Positions 27,811-38,884 of a stretch of DNA of 64,000 nt are shown here, in pieces (positions within the stretch are counted from its first letter, which is position 1; each line of letters begins with the position of its first letter). Made by a program: the position numbers and the translations under genes. This DNA comes from Trichomonas vaginalis G3 (Eukaryota > Parabasalia > Trichomonadida > Trichomonadidae), in contig NC_067204.1 in NCBI RefSeq assembly GCF_026262505.1, positions 17,462,165 through 17,526,164 of the forward strand, read 5' to 3'. The notes under the pieces were generated by a model. That model had not been told where the DNA came from. It searched no databases and worked only from the letters and a program-made list of their open reading frames with translations.

Positions 27811-27874
27811 TTTTGGGGTAGGGATTTTGGGGGGGCTCCCTTCGGTCGCTCCCCCCAAAATCCCTACCCCAAAA
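27811..27874. repeat. 24-bp perfect hairpin after the importin gene
   Basis: TTTTGGGGTAGGGATTTTGG (continuing GGGG) pairs perfectly with the stretch ending 27874. The loop is GCTCCCTTCGGTCGCT. The G+C-rich palindrome sits 50 bp past the stop codon in otherwise very AT-rich DNA, so it is probably an inserted palindromic element or a 3'-end structure. Confidence 0.8.
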
Positions 27875-27921
27875 ATTGCTGAATATCATTTTAGCATAGT
27901 ATTGACTGAGAAATAAAATTT

Positions 27922-28287
27922 AAATGTTTATAATCTCTCATATTTTTGAGAATGAATAAAAAAATAAAATCCATAAAATAAAAGTGCTTTATGGGGCTTC
28001 AACTCAAGTTAAAACACGCCATCGAATCTTGAACGCAGAAGGAGAAATGCACCATCTATCCATGATGATCCGACTTATAACTATTTGTCTGCCCAACTCG
28101 AAATTAATAATGTATGATAATAATTCGAAGGAAGAATTTCTCAATTCTACGCAATGAATACCAATTCATCATTGATAACACAACAAAATGTTGTTATCCC
28201 CATATTTAAAATAAAGAATTTTATGTTTAAAATCAATTAAAATGAATTTTTTTTTCATTCTCAGAAAATTGAGAGAGTATAACATTT
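27922..28287. mobile_element. MITE-like element with 35-40 bp imperfect inverted ends
   Basis: The left end AAATGTTTATAATCTCTCAT...GAGAATGAA is repeated inverted at the right (TTCATTCTCAG...GAGAGAGTATAACATTT). The 366-bp interior has no coding frame. The ends contain the TCTCA...TGAGA motif also present in the TTAA elements at 43663 and 57731. No target duplication is certain. Confidence 0.6.
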
Positions 28288-28777
28288 ATTTATAAATTTA
28301 GAGTTTATTATTTATTATCTTATAAAAATGTTAAAAATTCTCAACATTAGATAACCTTGTTATGAAATATAAGAAGTATAATGATACAAAAATAGAAAAA
28401 GAATATGAAGATACAATTAAAATTATGGTATAATGACATAAGTTAAATATATACGAAGAAATAATTTATTAATTCGAAATTCAAATGACATCAACCTTGC
28501 GTCAAAAAAGAAAACGCAATCTATTTCTTAATTCATCCATGAATATATCTATAGATCATCAAAGGAATATCTCCTCGAGTACAATTACAAATCAGTGGAT
28601 CCGAGATTGAATATCTATATTCAGAAAAAGTTCACAAGTTTTTGACAGGGATCAAGCGGATCCACATTCAAAAAATAATTCAATACTTGACGGAATTACA
28701 ACGAGTCGCCTCAAAAATTAAATTATACTCAATTTAAAATAGGCTAAAAATTGAAAAATCTTCAAGTATTTCATCAT
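28288..28777. other. AT-rich intergenic DNA
   Basis: No gene, RNA gene or repeat is recognised. Confidence 0.4.
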
Positions 28778-29866
28778 ATGGCTAAAATTGATTTCATTCA
28801 ATTTCATCATATTATATTTTTGAAAAGATTACAATTATTTATAATGATATCTTTAATAACTTGTTTGAGATTTAATGACATAACCAATCTACTGCATTTA
28901 TCCAATGAATGGGAAGAAGTCTACAAAAATACTTATTTAAATGAAACTTACAGTCAAAATAAGACATATATCGGATATTCAGGAGACTTTTATGTTTGCA
29001 ATGTTTATTTTTCAAAACTTGGCAATGAAGGAGTCATAATTTTTGAATCAAGAGCTGTTAGGTCACTTATTTCAACATGCACTTTTGAAAACTCAACTCG
29101 AATTAATAATGTTGGCGGATCTATTTACATCAATTATGGACAAATTTTCATTAGAAAAGTATGCAGTTTTGGATCTAAAGCCAATAATTCGGGAGACTTT
29201 TGCAAAATTGCCGTAATTTATAATTCCTCATCTATCAATGAAATTCATGATTCGTCAATAGCATATAGTAAACCAATTTCAACTCTGAATGACTTTAGCA
29301 CCATTACTCAATGGAATGGAATTATTATATTTTCACGAAATAACATTACGAGAAACTATTGCAGTCAGGCAGCAGCTTTTGATATAGGATATTCGGTGGC
29401 AAATTCTACAATAAAATATTCAATAATTGATGAAAATCATGGGGAATTCAGAATTTGTTATACTCGTTATATGCCAGGTGCAAAATATAACCGCTTTGTT
29501 TTCATAAACAATACCGCTGTTTTTAGATCCAAAAATGGAATGATAAATAACTGGGGTTGTGATGCTATATTAGTAAACTGTTTCATAGCAAATAACAAAC
29601 AAAATGGTCAGCATTTGTTCGGAATTACAGGAAAATCAGGTTCTATTACTGTATCTAATTCATATATTGATACAAAAGAACTATTATATGCATCAGACCA
29701 TAATATTACAATTGAAAATATTAAAAATGTCTCAATTAGACTTCGAATTCTTTCAACAGGACTATGTCCGCGAGGTAATTATTTTGAATTTAATGAGAAA
29801 ATAAATATAATTACTAATCCTATTCATGTTAAAGACCTTAAAGCACTGATCAAACGAAGAAGGTAA
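28778..29866 (+). CDS. Beta-helix surface-type protein of trichomonads
   Basis: About 362 residues from the ATG at 28778. A hydrophobic N-terminal segment (IIFLKRLQLFIMISLITCLR) looks like a signal or anchor. The body is a run of short beta/turn units rich in Asn, Ser, Ile and Gly with recurring 'CTFENS', 'IYINYG', 'NCFIANN' and 'SNSYID' patterns. This is typical of parallel right-handed beta-helices such as the Pmp-like secreted proteins expanded in trichomonads. Many such proteins end with a transmembrane segment and short cytosolic tail. This one stops at KALIKRRR without one, so it may be secreted or truncated. Assignment is by composition, not by a named domain. Confidence 0.5.
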   Translation: MAKIDFIQFHHIIFLKRLQLFIMISLITCLRFNDITNLLHLSNEWEEVYKNTYLNETYSQNKTYIGYSGDFYVCNVYFSKLGNEGVIIFESRAVRSLISTCTFENSTRINNVGGSIYINYGQIFIRKVCSFGSKANNSGDFCKIAVIYNSSSINEIHDSSIAYSKPISTLNDFSTITQWNGIIIFSRNNITRNYCSQAAAFDIGYSVANSTIKYSIIDENHGEFRICYTRYMPGAKYNRFVFINNTAVFRSKNGMINNWGCDAILVNCFIANNKQNGQHLFGITGKSGSITVSNSYIDTKELLYASDHNITIENIKNVSIRLRILSTGLCPRGNYFEFNEKINIITNPIHVKDLKALIKRRR

Positions 29867-30498
29867 ATACAACAATACTTTTTGTTATATCACATTTCAT
29901 TACTTAAGGCTTCATTTTCAGTGAAATTTCAAACATTTGTTCAATAAACTTACCGCTTTTTAAACAAGAGATTCCAATTTCATTAATATAGTGAAAAAAC
30001 ATGCATACAAAGATATAATGATTTAATTTCTTATTACTAATTTCAATTGAAAAATCCTCAATTCGATAAATCGAAAAAGACCGACAACTCTTCATAGTGC
30101 TGCAGAAAATGATGAAAAAGTAATAATTAGAGCATATATTTAACGAAGAGTAGATGACAACTCAAATGGGAAAATTAACAGCATTGAAGATGCCATTGTT
30201 CTTAAAAATATGTTACTATTGCTCAATTTCGACTGTTACATCATATTTTTCGTGCAGTTGAATTCATATATATATATATATATATATACATGTTAATTTC
30301 CAATAGAACAAATCAATTGATATTTCCATTAATATAAAATATAATCTCCATTATTTTCGATAATTCTAAATCTATGAAACATATTCATAAACAGATCGAT
30401 AACTTATGATATCAATAGTTTATAAATACGCCATAAGAATAAAGATATTTATCAAAAATTAAATTTTAATTATTTTGATACAACATGTGTTTATTAAT
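29867..30498. other. Intergenic DNA with a (TA)n run
   Basis: A TA microsatellite lies at about 30269-30288. Short open frames here lack coding character. Confidence 0.5.
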
Positions 30499-31647
30499 TT
30501 AAATGTATGTGTTGAGAACCGGATTTGATTTCTTGACAGTTTTCTCATAAGCGAGTTCGAAATCCTTTGGTGTGACAACGTATCTATTCTTTCTGACTGC
30601 AAACATGCCAGCTTCCATGCAGATAGCGCTAATTTCGGCGCCGCTGATCTTATCTGGTCTGCTGACGTAATCTTCAATATCAACTTCTTTGCTAAGGCTC
30701 ATCTTTGATGTGCAAACCTGGAAAATAAGGCGCTTCTGTCTCCTGTCTGGGAGAGGGAACTCGATCTTTCTGTCGAGACGTCCTGGACGCAAAAGAGCTG
30801 GATCGAGTGTATCTGGACGGTTTGTAGCCATGATAACCTTGACGTTTGTAGTTTGATCGAAACCATCCATTTGTGCGAGAAGTTCCATAAGGACACGTTG
30901 TGTTTCACGATCGTGGTTATGTTCTGCATCATAACGCTTCTGGCCGATTGAATCGATTTCATCAATGAAGACAATGGCAGGTGCGTTCTCACGGGCGAGG
31001 CGGAAAGTATCACGAACCATCTTTGGACCTTCACCAAGATATTTTTGGCCGAATTCAGAGCCAACGATTGAGATAAAAGCAGCATGTGTATGATGTGCGA
31101 CAGCCTTGGCGAGCATTGTCTTACCTGTACCTGGTGGACCGTAAAGAAGAACACCACGTGGTGGGTCGATACCGATTTGTTGGTAAAGATGGCCGTGGGT
31201 AAGTGGTAATTCAACGGCTTCACGAACTTCTTGCTTTTGCATATCTAAACCACCAATATCTGAGTATGAGACTTTAGGTCTGTCAACAACGAGTTTAACA
31301 AGTGTTGTTCCTTCTGGAGGAAGAATATCTACAACGGCCTTTGAGCCTCTGTGCAAGGCAACACTTACGTTTGGCTTAAGAAGACGTCTATCAATTGTTT
31401 TCAAAACGTGTACTAAATGTGAGTCAACAACAGCGGTTGTTGGATCAATCATTTCTGCAAATTCACCGACTTTAAGAGGTACCGCTTGAATTGCTGTAAT
31501 TTCTTCCTCGGCGCGAATTGCTTCACGACGAAGATATCTGATTTCATCTTGAAGATAAGCCTCCTTAATATTGAGTGATTCGAGCTCGGTTTCTAGTGCT
31601 TTAAGCTTGTCATATAAAGCTATCTGTTCAAGTTGCTTCGAATCCAT
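30499..31647 (-). CDS. RPT3: 26S proteasome regulatory ATPase Rpt3
   Basis: About 382 residues from the ATG at 31647. In order: an N-terminal coiled coil ([20 protein letters not shown]), an OB-like segment, then the AAA module. It holds Walker A GPPGTGKT near residue 172, Walker [12 protein letters not shown] near 230, and [20 protein letters not shown] (second region of homology, arginine finger). The sequence [20 protein letters not shown] and the tail [20 protein letters not shown] match Rpt3/PSMC4 better than other Rpt paralogues. The chain ends in NTYI, close to the HbYX-type tails that dock on the 20S core. It unfolds ubiquitinated substrates in nucleus and cytosol. An initiator-like TCATTTGTT lies just before the ATG. 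Confidence 0.95.
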   Translation of the reverse strand: MDSKQLEQIALYDKLKALETELESLNIKEAYLQDEIRYLRREAIRAEEEITAIQAVPLKVGEFAEMIDPTTAVVDSHLVHVLKTIDRRLLKPNVSVALHRGSKAVVDILPPEGTTLVKLVVDRPKVSYSDIGGLDMQKQEVREAVELPLTHGHLYQQIGIDPPRGVLLYGPPGTGKTMLAKAVAHHTHAAFISIVGSEFGQKYLGEGPKMVRDTFRLARENAPAIVFIDEIDSIGQKRYDAEHNHDRETQRVLMELLAQMDGFDQTTNVKVIMATNRPDTLDPALLRPGRLDRKIEFPLPDRRQKRLIFQVCTSKMSLSKEVDIEDYVSRPDKISGAEISAICMEAGMFAVRKNRYVVTPKDFELAYEKTVKKSNPVLNTYI

Positions 31648-31656
31648 AACAAATGA
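31648..31656 (-). promoter_or_regulatory. Initiator-like element of RPT3
   Basis: TCATTTGTT directly abuts the ATG on the minus strand, fitting TCA-Y-T/W with transcription starting a few bases upstream of the start codon as in trichomonads. Confidence 0.55.
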
Positions 31657-31659
31657 CAA

Positions 31660-32418
31660 AACCCCCGAAAATTGAATTTAAAACGATTATCTAAAAATTT
31701 CAAAAATTGGTCAGATGAATAATTTTTTATTTCTTATCAAATTATATGGTCGCAAATAACTGTTGACATTGAAGAAAGATATTTCAAAAGTAAATATGGA
31801 AATTTATCATATGCTGGAATAATTTTCATTCGAAAAAGTTAAAGTTAGAGTCTTAGCTTTTCTGCAAATATTTATATCCTTAAGGATCGTATATCTTAGC
31901 TCTTACATCGTGTAAATGTATATTATTAATTTGATCAAATTATCATTATTCAATATTGCAGGATAATTGGTATATGGAATCTTTATTATAACATTAGGCA
32001 TATTCTACGAGGTATATCCAATCTGATAAACTCAAAATTTGATATCTTTCTATATATATTTACCATTTCGATAGATAAGAATTGAATAATATGTATCAAA
32101 ATGACACCAGAATATATTGCTTGCTATTCGAAGTGTTCCAAATGAAGATTTTGATCGATTTCATTCGAAATTCATGGAGATATACAATTTAAGGAGCTCT
32201 TTGTATCTGTATATAGCTATAGATGATCTTCGAGCAATAAAAGAACCTCACAGTTTTAACTGATGAATGATTGAGGAAAAAGTGAGCATTATTTTTGCAC
32301 AACTTAAATAATTAAAATGTTATGCATTTTGATCTTACTTTTTTCAACCAACTCTAACTTTTTATTTGTGAACTTTACGAAATCCACAAAGAAAATTCGC
32401 TAAATTTTTCTATAAATT
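31660..32418. other. AT-rich divergent intergenic region
   Basis: It lies between the divergent RPT3 and PPR genes. No gene or repeat is seen. Confidence 0.4.
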
Positions 32419-34322
32419 ATGGATCATCGCTTCCCAAAGAACGGGAATCGACAAGATCCTAATAAAGGTAGAGAGCGTGCAATGTCACTGCCTGCTGCAT
32501 TGCATTATAATCAAGAAATAGCGCGTTTTTCTAAATCTAAACAGTATGATTTGGCCTGTGCTTCATATGAGAGGATGATTGGTGCAGGAGTTCCACCCGA
32601 TGTTGTTACATATAACACAATGATTAATGTTTACGTTAAAAGTCAAAAATTAACAGATGCTTTTAGATTGTTCGAAGAAATGAAATTTCATGGTATTAAT
32701 CCAACGATTATCACATATACAAGTTTAATAGATGGATGCGGAAAGTGTAACAATTTCAGCCATGCGATGATGTTGTATGAAGACGTGAAAAGGAGCGGAA
32801 TAGAGCTCAATATGCACTTCTTTAATGCAATTCTTAATGCAGGGTTGCTGAATGGCAACTTGTATATCATCGATACCGTTCTTGCTGATGTTGCTAAGTA
32901 TAATCTTCATCCAAATACAGTTACATTTAACACATTACTAGCCGGATTTGCTAGATTCGACCAACTCCGCCTAATGAAGGGTGTTGTTGAAAAAATGATC
33001 GCTCAAGGAGTTGAATTTTCTTTAGTAACACAAACTACGCTATTACAAGCAGCGCAACTCGTTAGAGATCAAAACGACTTGCGTATGTTCCTAGATTTAC
33101 TTGATGCCGCCAAATTTAATCCAAGTAAAAATCAAGCATCTCAAGCTGTGATGGATTTAATCAATGCAAAGAGATTCCTTGTTGCTCACAGTTTATTCCT
33201 TAATTTGTTAACAGAAATGTTTCAATCAATGATGAAGTTTTCGCTGCATTAGCTCATTTGGCCGGAGAATTCGGTTCATTCCTAATCTTGGAGTCAATCA
33301 GAGATATTGCAGTAATGGTCGATGCCAATGTCGACAACGATATTAGTCTAGCGATGATTTCCGTCAACGCAAGATTTGGAGATTCGAAAGCAGCCTTAGA
33401 ACTATACAACAGATGGGGAGATCGTCATTTATTCGTACCAGTTGACGTAAAACTCGCATTAATTGACTCTCTTCTTAATTCAAATGATATTAAAATCGCT
33501 CTCCAAATTTGCGACCACATTTTACAGGACAAACAGACCACCAACCCTCAGCAATGCGGCCAATTACTCAAACTCCTCTCCGCACGCGATCTTCAATCAG
33601 ATGTCCTTCGAATTCACGAAATTCTTCGTCAAAACATGGTTGCAGTTGACAGTGTTGGTGCGGATTGTGTTGTTCTCGCTGCCATCAGGAACACGAAGAA
33701 TATTACCGAGGAATTGGTCGATTCCATTGCAGAACTTCGTCCAACTCCATCGGCCATCGTTGCTTTTTCAAGAGCATTGAAATTACCATTGATTAAAAGA
33801 GTTCCATGGGTTGCAATGGTCAAATCCACACGTGTTATTCCTCTGCAATCAGATAGCATTGACATGCTCTCATCGCTAATTGCTTCTTCCATGTATGATG
33901 CCGCTTTTCAGATCTTTTCTCATTGGGCGAAATGCGGATTAGAAGCGAATGGAAGATTAGTACAACTCGCTTTCATTGCAATGCAAGGTGAATTGGATTT
34001 CGATAATCTGAACATGGTCTACAACTACGCGAGAGAAGCAGAAGTTCCAATCTCCCCTGAGCTCGCTTCAAACTTTTTGTTGTCGGCCATTGAAGTAGGA
34101 AACATCGCTGTTGCATTGTCAGTGAAAGATGAAATGGACGCTGACTCAGTTAAATTGTGTGATATATGCGTGTTTGAGGAGTCTTCCCTTCAAACACCAC
34201 AAGAACAGCCAACAAGGCCTGTAAGAGTGAGAAGAAGAAGCTCAACTTGTCCGAAAATGAGAATGGCTCAAGATGATTATATTTACCAACAGTTCTTAGC
34301 TGATGATAATGACTTTATATGA
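32419..34322 (+). CDS. Pentatricopeptide-repeat (PPR) protein, frame interrupted
   Basis: The first 277 codons contain clear PPR units: DVVTYNTMINVYVKSQKLTD, TIITYTSLIDGCGKCNNFSH and NTVTFNTLLAGFARFDQLRL. The frame stops at 33252. Helical-repeat coding resumes in a second frame that overlaps the first (NDEVFAALAHLAGEFGSFLI) and runs to 34322, with a C-terminal basic tail (RPVRVRRRSSTCPKM). The reading frame changes somewhere around 33200-33215. This could be a recent mutation, a sequence error or recoding; no slippery heptamer stands out. PPR proteins bind RNA and are usually organellar. A cleavable presequence is not obvious here. The two parts sum to roughly 630 codons. Confidence 0.75.
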
Positions 34323-34680
34323 TTATTTATATATATTATTTTTGTTTTGTTAATATTACTCCTTTTTTTGACAATTATCAAACTTTATAAAAAATAATTG
34401 TTCAAGATTATAACTATTTCTTTGTATGCTTTTGAAGTGAAATATGAAATTCACTGAACTATTATATGATTTTTTAAGATAATTTTTTAAAAATGTTATT
34501 TCTGAGTAATTTTATATGAGAAATGTTATAAATAATTCAGAAAAATGATGTTGGATAATATCAAGTAATATATGGTTACTCAAAATATTTTTGAGAAGAA
34601 AAATATTAAGATATGATTTCTAATATTATGTATTATTTTGTATTGATATATGAAATATTTTTAGTATGCAATTTATCAGT
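34323..34680. other. AT-rich intergenic DNA
   Basis: It lies between convergent genes (PPR and uL23). Nothing is recognised. Confidence 0.4.
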
Positions 34681-35103
34681 TTATGCGAAGCCAATTTCTG
34701 TAGCGATGTTCATAGCCTCAACATTAGCTGGAAGGCGGATGTAAGCCTTCTTAACAAACTTGGATGTGATGACTGTGCAGACCTTGACTGGCTTGACCTT
34801 GTAAAGGCGGTTGAAAGCAGCAGCAATTTCTGTCTTTGTGGCCTTGATATCAACCCAGAAAGTCATTGTGTTCTCATTCTCGATCTTGACTGTAGACTTA
34901 TCGGATGTAACTGGGCCACGGATGATCTTGTAGTCATTGTGCTTGAGAGAAACTGGCTTAACAGCCTTGTGCTCGAATGCTGGGCGTCTTGGAACAACTT
35001 GAGCAGCGTTCTTGCCGAACTTTGTGAAGTTGCGTGTCTTTGTGACTTCCTTCTTTTGGCCCTGGGCGAGTGTGTTTGCAGCAGCTTGAGCTTTAGCGGA
35101 CAT
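34681..35103 (-). CDS. RPL23A: 60S ribosomal protein uL23 (L23a)
   Basis: A 140-residue protein. The basic N-terminal extension holds FTKFGKNAAQVVPRRPAFEH. The conserved uL23 core is DYKIIRGPVTSDKSTVKIEN, TMTFWVDIKATKTEIAAAFN and LYKVKPVKVCTVIT. The C-terminus KKAYIRLPANVEAMNIATEI closes the fold. The length is close to other eukaryotic L23a proteins. It lies at the tunnel exit of the large subunit and docks SRP and chaperones. The upstream sequence contains GGTTTTGGCCATCC, similar to the box before eL36. Confidence 0.95.
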   Translation of the reverse strand: MSAKAQAAANTLAQGQKKEVTKTRNFTKFGKNAAQVVPRRPAFEHKAVKPVSLKHNDYKIIRGPVTSDKSTVKIENENTMTFWVDIKATKTEIAAAFNRLYKVKPVKVCTVITSKFVKKAYIRLPANVEAMNIATEIGFA

Positions 35104-35732
35104 GCTGTTAAAACGAAAGGATGGCCAAAACCGCTAAATTTACGGTTTTGCGATTTTCCTGCCCAATTAATTAAAATTATTCATTTTTAATATAATAGCA
35201 TCTTTGTGGACAGTCTTATGAATAATATTTTCAATTTAAAAATGTGTTTTCTCCATAAAGATTTTTTTTGGATTCTTCATTTTAAAATATTTTTAATATT
35301 TTTAGTGAGAATTGAGAACCAAAATCTTAGTGCAATGATTTTAAAGTAATTGTTCAGTATTACTCCTTATCTTTTGCAATTGATATCCCTTATTTTCATT
35401 TAATCATTATGAATCTGCAATTAAAAATTTATTTCCAAAATATCACTTCGTTACCATAGGCAATATTTTGTTATCGTAATTCAATATATTTTCAAAAGAA
35501 GCGCTACATTTAAAGACAATATAATGAACGTATTCACTACAATCAAGCATCATTGTGTTCTCATACTGAAGCTATATTAATGATGATCAAAAAATTGGCT
35601 TGCATTTATTAAATGTTCAGACCTCCAGAATGAAAACTCCAGCATTAAATTACCAATGCTTTTAGAATTGTAATTTCCAAAATGATGCTCTGCGTAAAGA
35701 TTTTTACTTTTGATTTTTCTAACGTACGAAAA
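35104..35732. other. AT-rich divergent intergenic region
   Basis: Shared 5' region of uL23 (minus) and the IQ-motif gene (plus). No repeat or RNA gene is seen. Confidence 0.4.
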
Positions 35733-37706
35733 ATGCATCGAGTCTTATCCGCGCGTTCGCAAATGCAAGTGCGGAAAGTAAATGACCGTGGTGAAATAGT
35801 TACAACTAATATCGAAGATGAGTTAAATAAATTACCATTTTCTGCAAGAACAACGAAAAGATCATTAACAAAACTCGATATGAACAAAGTTGAATCTACA
35901 ACGAATGATATTGATGCAAGAAGAATGCCATTTTCAGCACGACCTACGAAATTAACAAGTGATAAATCGCGTCCATCATCAAATTTAACGAAACGAAATA
36001 ATATTCCAACACCAAATTCAAGCAGAGCTCCATCAACTATTTCAATAGACCAAGATTCGGATATTTTACAATTAATGAAAGAAGGAAATAGATGTTGCTC
36101 TGCCAATCAAAAGAATGATATAATCATTAAACTCGGCAACTATTTAATTGATGCAAGAAAGGAACTTGCGCATACAAAGGAAGAGTTGACTAAACTCCAA
36201 CAAACAATAAATGCTCAACAGAATGAAATTGATTCTCAAAAGCAAATTACTTTAAATGCTACTATGACAACAGATAGAATATCGAAATTACGCCATCTTG
36301 CTTCTGTGAAATCAAATGAAGATTTAATTAATGAAATTAAGAAAATAGAAGAAGATTCAAAGAAATATCTTCACTTAAGTGAGCCTTGGTTACTCCAAGA
36401 AGTTTGCAATAAAAGCGAAGATGAACAATTCCAATGTTTAATTAATCTTAAATTTAGACGTCTTGAAGATCTCATTTATGGTCTTCGCAGACAACTACTC
36501 AATGATCAAGATGTTATTGCACTATTCCCACTCATTAATCAGAAATTCGGTTCTGTTAGAAATTTGTTATCAAAGTATAATGAAGCCATAGATTCAATTC
36601 AAAGGTATAAAGTTAGAGAATTCAGACTTAGTGAATCAGAGCTCATGAAAAGAAGACCTCTCAGTGAAATGGATAATCAGGCGCTTTACACTTTAATTAT
36701 TGCTCTTCAAAATGAATTAGGAGAAACAAAACAGTTTGCAAGAGATTTAATGCGATCAACAACAGGCTCTAGAGCTCCAGAAAACTTCGTTGAGTTATCA
36801 GAAAATCCTAATTATGATGAAATATCATCAAAACTCAATAACCTTGAAGGCTTATATGGAAAACTTCAAGAAAGATGCGCTTCTCTTGAAAAAGACAACG
36901 AATTTTTGAAATCCACTGTAAATCTTGAAAGCGATGTTCTTAAAGAAGGTATTTTCAAGATCAATGAGAAGATGGGTGCCAAAATTACTGATTGTATAGA
37001 TAGAATGACAAACTATCAGCGCGAAATCTCTAAATTACAAAACACAATTGAAATGCAACAACAGTTAATTGCTCAATTCCAAAAAGAAAAAGAAGTTACG
37101 CTAAGGAAAATGGTAAATGCAACTTCCATTGTCAATGGAATGAAAATCAAAATGGATCAATCAGAACTCAAAGCTAAAAATGCCGAAAGAAAGCTTAAAG
37201 GAGTCAGAGCAATCGCCAGAACAGTTATGGAGATTGCAATGCCAATGAAAACAGAATTTGATAAATCATTTGGAACTCTTGAAGATTCCTACATTGCTAA
37301 ATATATGCAGCAAGATGCAGCGGCATTGATTATCCAAAATGCATGGAGAAGAAGAAAGAATTCAAGAGCCGAAAAGGCATTCCTCAAAGAATCATGGCAT
37401 GATAAATCTGTTAAACTTTCTCTACCTATGTTTGCAATTGATACATTGATTGGAACATTACCTCCTATCAAATATAGACAAGTTGTTGCTTTGTTGCACA
37501 GCTATCAAACTAATGTCGTTGAGAATGCTCAAGCAGTTATTGATCTTTCTGTTGGCCAATTTAAGAAGATCAGAGCAAGGGCAGAAGATGCTTGTGAAAG
37601 AGTTTTATGTAAACCAAGACACTTCATGTGGACTCAAACAGAAAACAACCGCGCTGATATGGAAGTCCAGACAGATAGAATAATACCACAGCGCACGAAG
37701 AAGTAA
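35733..37706 (+). CDS. IQ-motif coiled-coil cytoskeletal-type protein
   Basis: About 657 residues from the ATG at 35733 (MHRVLSARSQMQVRKV). An N-terminal disordered region has two SAR motifs (LPFSARTTKR and MPFSARPTKL). Long coiled coils follow (residues about 140-200 and 380-500; for example KDNEFLKSTVNLESDVLKEG). An IQ calmodulin-binding motif, AALIIQNAWRRRK, sits near residue 527. The C-terminal 120 residues are more globular. The layout suits a flagellar, axostyle or basal-body scaffold protein, but no named family is recognised. An upstream in-frame ATG at 35682 is possible but gives a hydrophobic, uncharacteristic start. Confidence 0.6.
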   Translation: MHRVLSARSQMQVRKVNDRGEIVTTNIEDELNKLPFSARTTKRSLTKLDMNKVESTTNDIDARRMPFSARPTKLTSDKSRPSSNLTKRNNIPTPNSSRAPSTISIDQDSDILQLMKEGNRCCSANQKNDIIIKLGNYLIDARKELAHTKEELTKLQQTINAQQNEIDSQKQITLNATMTTDRISKLRHLASVKSNEDLINEIKKIEEDSKKYLHLSEPWLLQEVCNKSEDEQFQCLINLKFRRLEDLIYGLRRQLLNDQDVIALFPLINQKFGSVRNLLSKYNEAIDSIQRYKVREFRLSESELMKRRPLSEMDNQALYTLIIALQNELGETKQFARDLMRSTTGSRAPENFVELSENPNYDEISSKLNNLEGLYGKLQERCASLEKDNEFLKSTVNLESDVLKEGIFKINEKMGAKITDCIDRMTNYQREISKLQNTIEMQQQLIAQFQKEKEVTLRKMVNATSIVNGMKIKMDQSELKAKNAERKLKGVRAIARTVMEIAMPMKTEFDKSFGTLEDSYIAKYMQQDAAALIIQNAWRRRKNSRAEKAFLKESWHDKSVKLSLPMFAIDTLIGTLPPIKYRQVVALLHSYQTNVVENAQAVIDLSVGQFKKIRARAEDACERVLCKPRHFMWTQTENNRADMEVQTDRIIPQRTKK

Positions 37707-37963
37707 GATTTATATTTTTTTTTGTTATAATTTTGTTATATTAAAAATATTTTGTATCGTTTAACGCTATTCCTCGAAATATTATTGTATTTCTAACTAA
37801 CTAAAACCGAATCAATGTTTCTTGATCTATTATAAAACATATGTAAAAATTTAAATAAAGATACACACAACAAATGATATTTTTAATAAAAGATATTAAT
37901 AAGTAGATTATAATAAAAAATAAATATCAGATGAAACTCGTATCTTAAGGCAATACGTAAAAA

Positions 37964-38329
37964 TTAAATTTCATCGCCGAACATTTGATCAACATCTTCA
38001 TCACCTTCGAGTAAAATGTAGACTTCTTGTCCATTTTCAACCTGTAAAGCAATTGGGCTTTGCATGTCGAGAAGTTTATTATGATATTTGACACCTCTGC
38101 AGTTCATTTTTTCGAATTGCGAGCGTTTATATTTGAATAATACTACATCTGCTAGCCAATCAACTGTTTGGCTTCCGTCTGCAATATTAATTGTATAAGA
38201 TTTGTCTCTAATGAATGCAACTACAGTGCGTGTGTTATTGCTAAGCTGCTCAACGATTGTTGGAGCTGGTGCTTCATTTTCCTGCTTGTCACCTGTCTTT
38301 GGTCTTGAATCCTTCCCTTCGTTAGACAT
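37964..38329 (-). CDS. Small protein with a ubiquitin-like (beta-grasp) pattern
   Basis: A 121-residue protein. A 35-residue Lys/Glu/Pro-rich head is followed by a pattern like ubiquitin-fold domains: RTVVAFIRDKSYTINIADGS (two strands), VDWLADVVLFKYKRSQF (helix), then KLLDMQSPIALQVENGQEVY and ILLEGD (strands). The end is acidic and lacks a C-terminal Gly-Gly, so it is a ubiquitin-like domain protein rather than a conjugated modifier. The fold call is by pattern. Confidence 0.5.
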   Translation of the reverse strand: MSNEGKDSRPKTGDKQENEAPAPTIVEQLSNNTRTVVAFIRDKSYTINIADGSQTVDWLADVVLFKYKRSQFEKMNCRGVKYHNKLLDMQSPIALQVENGQEVYILLEGDEDVDQMFGDEI

Positions 38330-38884
38330 TTTTATTCCTAACGTGCAAAAAAATATTATTATACTTCAGTTTTAGTTTTGAAGTCATCTCTGAGAGAATG
38401 CTCTTATTATATCTTCTTTCAATAAGGATAAATATAATTTACCGCAACAAGCTATAACAGATTCGAATCGATAAAATTAACATTTGGGCAGCACAAAACC
38501 AAACGAGCAGTTTTTGATAATGATGAATTTATTACAGTAGAAGTTAAACTACTGGGATAGCTTTCATATATGTATAAATGGAAAACGGCATCCTTACATT
38601 TTTTCATTCTCTCCCATTTTTGAAAGAACATTTTGGGTGTCTCTATTTTATACTACAGCCCACACCTTCGACACCTTTTTCGCGGAATTGTAGAACCAAA
38701 AATAATCAAATACGAGATATATTCGATATTATTTCAAATAATTACTATTCAATCAAAAGCTCTCCAGAAGAAGTCTTTTCAAACTCATAATAAAATTATA
38801 AATAAGCATGTTATTCTCGTTTCAAAAATGGACTTTTATTTAGAAATTATGCTTATATCTAATTAAATCCATTGCAATAACCTT
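38330..38884. other. AT-rich intergenic DNA
   Basis: Short overlapping frames here have no coding character. Nothing is recognised. Confidence 0.4.

Noticed and set aside
29904-30095. 63-codon minus-strand frame downstream of the beta-helix gene
   Set aside because: No recognisable pattern, no initiator, AT-rich composition; probably chance.
38578-38866. Two overlapping plus-strand frames of about 70-77 codons
   Set aside because: They overlap in different frames and show no coding signature.
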